A DNA stretch of 20,437 bases from JABCPH02 sp963524305. Lineage in GTDB: Bacteria > Fusobacteriota > Fusobacteriia > Fusobacteriales > Leptotrichiaceae. Within the stretch, counting starts at the first letter, position 1. Each line of letters begins with the position of its first letter. This document shows, one piece after another, positions 14,992-20,437 of the stretch. The position numbers were made by a program, and so were the translations under genes. The DNA lies in assembly GCA_963524305.1 (NCBI GenBank), contig CAURGH010000028.1, positions 1 through 20,437 on the forward strand. Reading direction: 5' to 3'. The notes beneath the pieces are model-generated. The model worked only from the letters and a program-made list of their open reading frames with translations, ran no database searches and was not told where the DNA came from.

Positions 14992-15537
14992 ATGAAACTA
15001 ATTATACATGATTTAAGTAATGAAAAATTAGAAAATTTAAAAGCAGAAATTGAAAAAGAAGAAAAATCTATAAACATAATAAAGAAAAGCATTAATCAAG
15101 GTAAAATAATAATTGACAAAGATGTATGTGTAATCAGCAATAATAAAAAAATAAAAAGCTGTATGGGATGTTTTGAATGTTGGATTAAAACACCAGGAAA
15201 ATGTAAAATTCGTGATGGATATGAAAATTTATCAAAATTATATTTAAAGGCAGAAAAAGTAATTATTATAAGCCAATGTTTTTATGGCTCTTACAGTCCC
15301 TTTGTAAAAAATATATTAGATAGAACAATCCCATATCTGCTTCCATTTTTTAAATTTAAAAATAATGAAATGCACCACACTACGAGAAGTAAAACAAAAT
15401 TCGATTTAAATGTATATTTTTATGGAAAAAACTTAACACGAAGCGAAAAAATAACTGCGAAAAAAACAGTAAAAGCCAACAGCATAAATTTAAATGTAAA
15501 AAATTTTAAAGTTTTATTTTTTGAAAATTATGATTAA
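14992..15537 (+). CDS. Flavodoxin-fold reductase-like protein with a cysteine cluster
   Basis: 181 residues, cytosolic. It resembles NADPH-dependent FMN reductase/iron-sulfur flavoprotein relatives through SCMGCFECWIKTPGKCKIRD (C57, C60, C63, C71), followed by AEKVIIISQCFYGSYSPFVKNILDRT, the second half of the flavin-binding fold. The usual N-terminal flavin-phosphate loop (NGSP) is missing: the protein opens with MKLIIHDLSNEKLENL instead. The Cys set may bind a metal or cluster, or act in redox. It lies 51 nt after tetR and 109 nt before a second flavodoxin-fold gene that does have NGSP, so the two may work as a pair. AAGGTGAT before the ATG at 14992 sets the start; a GTG three codons earlier lies inside that SD. 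Confidence 0.82.
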   Translation: MKLIIHDLSNEKLENLKAEIEKEEKSINIIKKSINQGKIIIDKDVCVISNNKKIKSCMGCFECWIKTPGKCKIRDGYENLSKLYLKAEKVIIISQCFYGSYSPFVKNILDRTIPYLLPFFKFKNNEMHHTTRSKTKFDLNVYFYGKNLTRSEKITAKKTVKANSINLNVKNFKVLFFENYD

Positions 15538-15646
15538 TCCACTAAAAAATTAAATTAAAATATACCAAAACAATAAATTATATATATAAGTCTAACCATG
15601 TACTTATCATTTTGAAGTAAAATTTCTAAAAGGAGAATTATAAAAT

Positions 15647-16270
15647 ATGAAAATTATTATAATAAACGGAAGTCCCAAAACAATAAAAAGTAATTCTGAA
15701 ATATTAGGAAATTACCTTTTTTCATTGCTCAAAGAAAATAACATAAAAAAATATTATTCAATCCATTTCCAATTAAATGACAAAATGAAAAATGAAATTT
15801 ATAATAGCGATGTTTTAGTATTTATTTTTCCTTTATATGTTGATGGAATTCCATCTAATTTATTAAAACTACTCGTAGAATTTGAAAAGGAAAATGCTAT
15901 AAGACCTGAAACTAAAATTTATTGTATCGTTAACAATGGATTTTATGAAGGAAAACAAAATTTCTTAGCAATTTTACATATGAAAAATTGGTGTAAAAAA
16001 GTTAAGGCAAAATGGGGACAAGGAATTGGTATAGGCTCAGGAGAGTTGTTACCATACTTAAAAAATTTAAAACTTGGACAAGGACCACTCAAAAACTTAG
16101 AAAAAATACTAAATAGACTTTCTAGAAATATTTTAACTTTAAACAGTGATAAAAATATTTATATAACTCCAAATTGGCCAAGAAGTCTATATTTTATACA
16201 AGGTTCCATTTCATGGATTTTAAAAGCAAGAAAAAATAACTTAAAAATACGAGAATTGTTTAAAAAATGA
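15647..16270 (+). CDS. NADPH-dependent FMN reductase-like flavoprotein
   Basis: 207 residues, cytosolic. It begins with MKIIIINGSPK, the strand and flavin-phosphate-binding loop of the flavodoxin-like fold, then SDVLVFIFPLYVDGIPSNLLKLL (about 54-76; the aromatic flavin-contact loop) and a KIYCIVNNGFYEG strand with the third loop. The Cys cluster of its neighbour is absent. It probably carries electrons from NAD(P)H to a quinone, nitro compound or other acceptor; the substrate is unknown. It is the last gene after tetR, with AGGAG 11 bases before the ATG, a slightly long spacing. No clear terminator follows. Confidence 0.82.
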   Translation: MKIIIINGSPKTIKSNSEILGNYLFSLLKENNIKKYYSIHFQLNDKMKNEIYNSDVLVFIFPLYVDGIPSNLLKLLVEFEKENAIRPETKIYCIVNNGFYEGKQNFLAILHMKNWCKKVKAKWGQGIGIGSGELLPYLKNLKLGQGPLKNLEKILNRLSRNILTLNSDKNIYITPNWPRSLYFIQGSISWILKARKNNLKIRELFKK

Positions 16271-16358
16271 GAATTGACATAAAAAGTGTTAGAATTTTTA
16301 AGTTAAAAATAAATTCATAATTTCTCTAATTTTTTTACTCTACTTTAAATCAAAAAAA

Positions 16359-16429
16359 TGTTATAATTAATATAGACTAGTAACACTCGTAATATTTTGA
16401 ATTGGACAAAATTTTTCAAAAAATACAAT
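16359..16429 (+). promoter_or_regulatory. Promoter region of the two-component operon
   Basis: Two candidates are visible. An extended -10, TGTTATAAT, lies at 16359-16367 without a good -35. Further down, TTGGAC (16402-16407) lies 16 bp before TACAAT (16424-16429). ACTCGTAA at 16385-16392 sits between them. Confidence 0.45.
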
Positions 16430-16460
16430 GTCTTAACAATTCATATTTTTAAATTTAAGA

Positions 16461-16484
16461 AAGGAGTAGTACGTTTAATCGTAC
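16461..16484 (+). promoter_or_regulatory. Distant ribosome binding site with intervening hairpin
   Basis: AAGGAG (16461-16466) is 26 nt from the ATG at 16493, too far for normal use. Between them GTACG (16469-16473) can pair with CGTAC (16480-16484) around a 6-nt loop. Folding would shorten the gap to about 10 nt. No nearer SD and no closer start codon in frame is present, as a TAA at 16487 blocks extension. Confidence 0.6.
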
Positions 16485-16492
16485 AATAAAAT

Positions 16493-17179
16493 ATGAGAAT
16501 TTTAGTTGTTGAAGATGAAAAAAATTTGAATGATATTATTGTAAAAAAATTAAAATTGGAAAAATACGGTGTCGACTTTTGTTTTGATGGTGAAGATGCT
16601 GTAGATTATATTCTTGCAGCAGAATATGATGCTATAATTTTAGACATAATGCTTCCAAAATTAGACGGTTTTGAAGTGTTAAAAAAAATTCGTTCAAAAA
16701 ATGTAAAAACACCTGTTTTATTATTAACAGCTCGTGATAGTGTAGAAGATCGAGTAAAAGGCTTGGATTCAGGTGCTGATGATTACTTGATAAAACCATT
16801 TTCATTTGAGGAATTACTAGCTCGAGTCCGAGTTCTTTTAAGGCGAAATAATTCCAGCTCAGAAAATGCTGATAATACTTACACTTTAGCGAATTTAACC
16901 GTAATAATAGATTCTCACACCGTTCTCCGTGATAACCAAAAAATCAAACTTTCTATGCGTGAATTTTCTATTTTAGAATACATGATTAGAAATAAAGAAA
17001 GAGTTTTAAGCCGAGAAAGTATTGAACAACATATTTGGGATTATGGTTATGAAGGTGGTACAAATGTTGTTGACGTTTACATTCGATATTTACGAAAAAA
17101 AATTGATAATGGTTACTCGCCAAAATTAATTCACACCATTCGTGGTCTAGGTTATGTTTTGAAGGTGGAAGATGACTAA
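16493..17179 (+). CDS. OmpR/PhoB-family response regulator
   Basis: 228 residues. The receiver domain (about 1-118) has the acidic pair E7/D8, the phospho-acceptor D51 in LDIMLPK, T79 and K101 in KPF, so it looks fully functional. The C-terminal winged-helix DNA-binding domain (about 128-225) shows LSMREFSILEYM, RVLSRESI and the recognition region NVVDVYIRYLRKKID. It is phosphorylated by the kinase encoded next and then controls transcription, by family as a dimer on direct repeats. The sequence is of the CopR/CusR type, but the signal cannot be read. It overlaps the kinase gene by 8 nt. See the separate entry for its odd ribosome binding site. Confidence 0.97.
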   Translation: MRILVVEDEKNLNDIIVKKLKLEKYGVDFCFDGEDAVDYILAAEYDAIILDIMLPKLDGFEVLKKIRSKNVKTPVLLLTARDSVEDRVKGLDSGADDYLIKPFSFEELLARVRVLLRRNNSSSENADNTYTLANLTVIIDSHTVLRDNQKIKLSMREFSILEYMIRNKERVLSRESIEQHIWDYGYEGGTNVVDVYIRYLRKKIDNGYSPKLIHTIRGLGYVLKVEDD

Positions 17180-18581
17180 AAATCCTATTTTTGAAAAAGT
17201 AAATACAAACTTAAACAATAAATTTTCAATAAGATCAAGAATTGCGTTGTGGTACCTGATTTCAATGGGTTTTATTGTTATAATTTATTCTGGTTTATTT
17301 TTCTATATAACAAATAATATTGTCCGAAAATCGACATACACCTATTTAAAAGAACGAGTAAACAAAAGTTTTTCTAGCATTCGATACATTCAAGAAGATA
17401 AAGAACTTGAAATTGACGACAATTTACAAACCTTAAACGGAAGTATTCAATTATCAATTTTTAATAATCGAAAAGAATTTATTTATGGAAACTCTCCTTT
17501 AAATTTTAAATTTGATGATACTCTATCTAATAATGGAAAAGTACGAATTTTAAAGAACAAAAATCAACGGTGGTATCTTTATGAGGAAAAACATTTTTAT
17601 AAAGGATACGGTGATTTATGGGTTCGTGGTGTCGTAGAATCTTCTGTTTTAGAATACACTATCGAAGCAATATTTTTCATAACTTTAGTTGGATTACCAA
17701 TTTTACTAATTTTTATTACTATTGGAGGATATATTTTTTCAAAACAATTATTCAAACCAATTAGTAAAATTACAGAAATTGCCCAAGAAATAAACGACGG
17801 TGACGACCTAACAAAACGAATCAATCTAGGAAACGGAAAAGATGAAATTTACAATCTTGCAAATACATTCGATAATATGTTCGATAAATTACAAAAATCT
17901 TTTGAAAATGAAGTACAGTTCACTTCAGATGTCTCACATGAATTACGAACTCCAATTTCAGTAATCATGACACAATCTGAATATGGAAAAGATATCGAAA
18001 TGACACCCGAAGAAGCAAAATATACATTCGACGTAATTTTCAAAGAATCAAAAAAAATGTCGCAACTTGTTTCACAGCTACTGACTCTCGTTAGAATTGA
18101 CAAAGGTCACCTAAAATTAAATTTAGAAAATATTGACATTGGAGAATTACTAGAAATTTCGCTTGAAACACAACAAATTAATGCCAACAAAAAAAATATA
18201 AACTTTGTTACCAATATCGAAGAAAATATTTTTACTTTCATAGATGAAATAATGATTTTACGTGCTTTTAACAACATTATTTCAAATGCAATTTTTTATG
18301 GAAAAGAAAATGGATTTTTAAAAATTTCTTTAAAAAAAGAAAATGATAAAATTTTTATCACTTTTGAAGATAATGGTATTGGAATTTCAAAAGAAAATTT
18401 AGATAAAATATGGATTAGATTTTTTCAAGCAGATTCTTCACGAACTACTGACAACAGTGGTTTAGGATTACCAATGGTAAAAGGTATTATCGAAGCTCAC
18501 AATGGAAATATATATGTAACAAGCGAATTAGGAAAGGGTACAACTTTTTCTATCATTCTACCATTTTTAGAAAAAGTCTAA
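17172..18581 (+). CDS. Sensor histidine kinase
   Basis: 469 residues, inner-membrane. TM1 is at about 24-50, then an extracytoplasmic sensor region of about 110 residues (52-160), TM2 at about 165-190 and a HAMP linker at 191-245. The HisKA domain carries the phosphorylated H256 in SHELRTP. The ATPase domain has the N box near S371/N372, DNGIG at 400-404 and GLGLPMVKG at 430-438, all intact. Layout and spacing resemble CusS/heavy-metal-type kinases, but no metal ligands stand out. It is coupled to the regulator gene by an 8-nt overlap, and the start sits just after AAGGTGG. A secreted PepSY protein is encoded next and may modulate it. Confidence 0.96.
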   Translation: MTKNPIFEKVNTNLNNKFSIRSRIALWYLISMGFIVIIYSGLFFYITNNIVRKSTYTYLKERVNKSFSSIRYIQEDKELEIDDNLQTLNGSIQLSIFNNRKEFIYGNSPLNFKFDDTLSNNGKVRILKNKNQRWYLYEEKHFYKGYGDLWVRGVVESSVLEYTIEAIFFITLVGLPILLIFITIGGYIFSKQLFKPISKITEIAQEINDGDDLTKRINLGNGKDEIYNLANTFDNMFDKLQKSFENEVQFTSDVSHELRTPISVIMTQSEYGKDIEMTPEEAKYTFDVIFKESKKMSQLVSQLLTLVRIDKGHLKLNLENIDIGELLEISLETQQINANKKNINFVTNIEENIFTFIDEIMILRAFNNIISNAIFYGKENGFLKISLKKENDKIFITFEDNGIGISKENLDKIWIRFFQADSSRTTDNSGLGLPMVKGIIEAHNGNIYVTSELGKGTTFSIILPFLEKV

Positions 18582-18604
18582 ATTCTCTCATTTTTGTTTA
18601 ATCT

Positions 18605-18622
18605 TTTTATGATATCATAAAA
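18605..18622. promoter_or_regulatory. Perfect 18-bp palindrome after the kinase gene
   Basis: TTTTATGATATCATAAAA is a perfect dyad with no loop, 23 bases after the kinase stop. With no loop it suits a protein-binding site better than a terminator. The binder is unknown. Confidence 0.5.
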
Positions 18623-18716
18623 CTATTAAGTAATGGTATCAGTTAAAATTTAACAAATATTAGCAAAATATTTTACTAATAATTTATTGATACACTTAAA
18701 TAATTAGTAAATTTAA

Positions 18717-18814
18717 AACTTCTGTTGTTTATCTCGTAAACTCGTAAATTCAAGAATTTCTAAGCAATAACTATTAATTTACCTAAAAACCACTATTGAT
18801 AAAAAACAGAAGTT
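18717..18814. repeat. Inverted repeat upstream of the PepSY gene
   Basis: AACTTCTGTTGTTTATC (18717-18733) and GATAAAAAACAGAAGTT (18798-18814) are inverted copies with 16 of 17 matches, 64 bp apart. The space includes a tandem CTCGTAAA pair (18733-18748). The whole is about 98 bp, non-coding, and ends 46 bases before the PepSY start. It could be a leader stem or a small mobile element. Confidence 0.6.
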
Positions 18815-18860
18815 AATAATTAACGTAACTTTGATAACTTTTATTTAATTTGGAGGAGTA

Positions 18861-19205
18861 ATGAAAAAAATTTTTAATATCACTTTTTTGGGATTAACTT
18901 TAGTTACCTGTATTGGATTTAGTTCAAATAATTTCAAAAATTTAAAAAAATCCAAGAATTATACTTTGGCTAGTTACACAAAAATTGGAAATGCAAGTAC
19001 AAATTTAACTTCTGAAGCCGCAAAAAAAATAGCTTTAAACCACGCAAAAGTTTCAGAAAATGATGCAACTTTCACAAAAATAAAATTAAATGTATCAAAT
19101 GGTAAATCTGTTTACAATATTCAATTTTTCGTAAATGGAAAAGAATACAACTACACCATTGATGCAAATACAGGTAAAGTTTATAAAAAATTAACGATAA
19201 AATAA
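18861..19205 (+). CDS. Secreted PepSY-domain protein
   Basis: 114 residues. The N-terminus (MKK, then a hydrophobic stretch to about residue 21) is a signal peptide. LVTC at 14-17 resembles a lipobox but has Thr before the Cys, so lipidation is doubtful. The rest is a single PepSY domain (about 50-112): LTSEAAKKIALNHAKV, YNIQFFVNGKEYNYTIDANTGKV. PepSY domains are small extracytoplasmic modules thought to inhibit or bind peptidases and to tune signalling. It lies 280 bp after the two-component genes in the same direction, so it may be a target or accessory of that system (inference). GGAGGAG lies just before the ATG. Confidence 0.9.
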   Translation: MKKIFNITFLGLTLVTCIGFSSNNFKNLKKSKNYTLASYTKIGNASTNLTSEAAKKIALNHAKVSENDATFTKIKLNVSNGKSVYNIQFFVNGKEYNYTIDANTGKVYKKLTIK

Positions 19206-19224
19206 ATTTTAGGAAAATAAAACT

Positions 19225-19455
19225 ACTGTCTCATAAATCATAAAATAATATTATTAATAAATATTACATATTTTTAAATATGTTTGAACCTATTTAAAAT
19301 CAAACTACTAAAATTGTACAAATTTAGATTTTCAATAAGTAGCCATAACTTTTGAGTTCAGTTTTAAAGTAGGTTTACTATATTTAAAAATACTATTTCT
19401 ATTAGTTTTAAGAAATAGTAAAATATAATAATTACATTTATCTTTATGAGATAGT
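19225..19455. repeat. MITE-like inverted-repeat element B
   Basis: ACTGTCTCATAAA (19225-19237) and TTTATGAGATAGT (19443-19455) are inverted copies with 12 of 13 matches, 231 bp end to end, with no open frame inside. The interior holds ACATATTTTTAAATATGT (19266-19283), a hairpin of arms TACTATTTCT/AGAAATAGTA (19391-19420), and TTTAGATTTTCAATA, nearly the same as a piece of element A. This looks like a miniature or decayed transposon. Confidence 0.6.
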
Positions 19456-19490
19456 CTTTTAAAAAACTTCTTTTTTATAAATTCTTTATC

Positions 19491-19524
19491 AAAAATATAT
19501 AATTAAAAAAATATATAATTAAAA
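19491..19524 (+). repeat. Tandem 16-bp repeat with two TATAAT boxes, upstream of aqpZ
   Basis: Two near-exact copies of a 16-bp unit containing TATATAATTAAAA, so TATAAT occurs at 19498-19503 and 19514-19519. It may give the aquaporin gene two -10 boxes, though no good -35 is in place for either. The rest of 19456-19609 holds only the SD. Confidence 0.5.
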
Positions 19525-19609
19525 TTGAAAGAAAATTTATAAGAAAAAAATATCCTAAATTTTTATTCTATCAAATTTATTAAAAAATAAAAAGAAAGGA
19601 AGAAAGTAC

Positions 19610-20272
19610 ATGAAAAAATATGTAGCAGAGTTTATTGGTACTGCTGTTTTAGTTTTATTCGGTTGTGGAACAGCAGCAATTTTAGGTACAAAAGGTAGCG
19701 AAGCAAACGTCGCCTACTTAGCAACAGCCTTTGCATTCGGATTATCAATCGTAGCAATGGCTTATTCAATCGGAAATATTTCAGGATGTCACATTAATCC
19801 CGCAGTTTCAATAGGATTTTTATTATCAGGAAAAATGAATATCAAAGATTTTGTCGGATATGTTATCGCTCAATTTTTAGGAGGAATTTGTGGAGCCTTC
19901 ATTTTAATGTCATTAATTGGAAAAGAACATGGATTAGGTACAAATGCATTATTTGATGCAAGTGTCGGGAAATCATTGTTAATCGAAATTATTTTAACAT
20001 TTGTATTCGTAATCGTAATCTTAGGAGTTACTTCAAAAATTTCAAATAGTGCAGTTGCAGGATTAGTAATTGGATTATCATTAACTTTAATCCACATTTT
20101 TGGAATTCACTTTACAGGAACATCTGTAAATCCAGCAAGAAGTTTTGGACCAGCATTATTTATGGGTGGTGAAGCCTTAATATTAGTATGGGTATTTATC
20201 ATAGCTCCTCTAATAGGCGGTGCTTTAGCTGCATTATGTTACAAATGGTTATCTACAGAAATTGAAAAATAA
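19610..20272 (+). CDS. aqpZ: Aquaporin, AqpZ type
   Basis: 220 residues, six predicted membrane helices and the two half-helix loops of the MIP family: HINPAVS (about 61-67) and SVNPARS (about 176-182). The residues that line the selectivity filter read as in E. coli AqpZ: Phe in AFAFG, His in TLIH, Thr in GTSVNPA and Arg in NPAR. This predicts a water channel rather than a glycerol facilitator (GlpF), which also fits the short loops. It is in the inner membrane and serves osmotic balance. AAAGGA lies about ten bases before the ATG. It is monocistronic and convergent with the tRNA gene, from which a terminator separates it. Confidence 0.93.
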   Translation: MKKYVAEFIGTAVLVLFGCGTAAILGTKGSEANVAYLATAFAFGLSIVAMAYSIGNISGCHINPAVSIGFLLSGKMNIKDFVGYVIAQFLGGICGAFILMSLIGKEHGLGTNALFDASVGKSLLIEIILTFVFVIVILGVTSKISNSAVAGLVIGLSLTLIHIFGIHFTGTSVNPARSFGPALFMGGEALILVWVFIIAPLIGGALAALCYKWLSTEIEK

Positions 20273-20299
20273 AAATTTATTTTTCTTTAAACCTCAATA

Positions 20300-20350
20300 A
20301 AAAAATAGAGTAACTTTATTTTTATTAACTTTAATGTTACTCTATTTTTT
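20300..20350. terminator. Bidirectional terminator between aqpZ and the tRNA
   Basis: AAAAAATAGAGTAAC (20300-20314) and GTTACTCTATTTTTT (20336-20350) are perfect inverted copies of 15 nt. A-runs and T-runs flank the stem, so it can stop transcription from both sides. Confidence 0.85.
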
Positions 20351-20396
20351 ATTTCTTATCATTCTTAAACTACGTTGTATCATATAAATAAAAAAA

Positions 20397-20437
20397 TGGC
20401 GTCCCCGGTTGGACTCGAACCAACGACCCTCTGATTA
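20397..20437 (-). tRNA. 3' part of a tRNA gene, Lys or Asn, cut by the window end
   Basis: On the minus strand the window ends with anticodon base T36, AA, the 3' anticodon stem TCAGA, a 5-nt variable loop GGGTC, the T arm GTTGG-TTCGAGT-CCAAC, the acceptor strand CGGGGAC, discriminator G and an encoded CCA. The first half, including anticodon positions 34-35, is outside. The TAATCAGAGGGTC run matches the anticodon arm common in bacterial tRNA-Lys(TTT). The G discriminator is more usual in tRNA-Asn(GTT). I cannot decide between them. Confidence 0.9.

Noticed and set aside
16285..16340. Terminator after the second flavoprotein gene
   Set aside because: TTAGA/TCTAA arms with a T-run exist, but the stem is only five pairs and badly interrupted; too weak to call.
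1..20437. CRISPR array, rRNA, complete transposase or integrase gene
   Set aside because: No regularly spaced repeats, no rRNA-like sequence and no transposase or integrase motifs were seen.

Overview
The window is very AT-rich, with long A/T-tract intergenic regions, consensus-like -10 boxes and strong GGAGG ribosome binding sites. Its gene content is that of an anaerobic fermenter: a bifunctional aldehyde/alcohol dehydrogenase and a class III (oxygen-sensitive) ribonucleotide reductase with its activase. Base composition, gene style and the Fusobacteria-like lipoprotein point to a fusobacterium, most likely Leptotrichia or a close relative. That assignment is inference from style; there is no rRNA here to confirm it.

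Layout. 121-2659 (minus): a three-gene operon made of a TPR protein, a DUF4037 protein with a nucleotidyltransferase-like motif, and a DUF4125 protein, all of unknown function. 2960-5623 (minus): adhE with its own terminator. 5999-6550 (plus): 5-formyltetrahydrofolate cyclo-ligase, convergent with nrdD-nrdG (9390-6654, minus), the two sharing a bidirectional terminator. 9878-10447 (plus): a lipoprotein. 10568-12112: guaA with a strong terminator. 12275-13975: a stand-alone DUF262/DUF1524 (GmrSD-like) protein whose HNH motif appears to have lost its key His. 14332-16270: a TetR regulator followed by two flavodoxin-fold reductases. 16493-19205: an OmpR-type response regulator, its overlapping sensor kinase, then a secreted PepSY protein. 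19610-20272: an AqpZ-type aquaporin, convergent with a tRNA cut off by the window end.

Regulation visible in the DNA. The tetR promoter is a perfect TTGACA-17-TATAAT with a perfect 12-bp inverted repeat across the spacer and -10 box. Two NrdR-box-like palindromes 32 bp apart flank the likely nrdD -10 box. The response-regulator ribosome binding site lies 26 nt from its start with a small hairpin between. Two short inverted-repeat elements (about 13995-14111 and 19225-19455) share TGTCTCATAA ends and look like miniature transposable elements.

Best candidate for an undescribed system: the TPR/DUF4037/DUF4125 operon, a putative nucleotidyltransferase packaged with a TPR scaffold and a helical partner. 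The orphan DUF262 protein with an altered catalytic motif is second.
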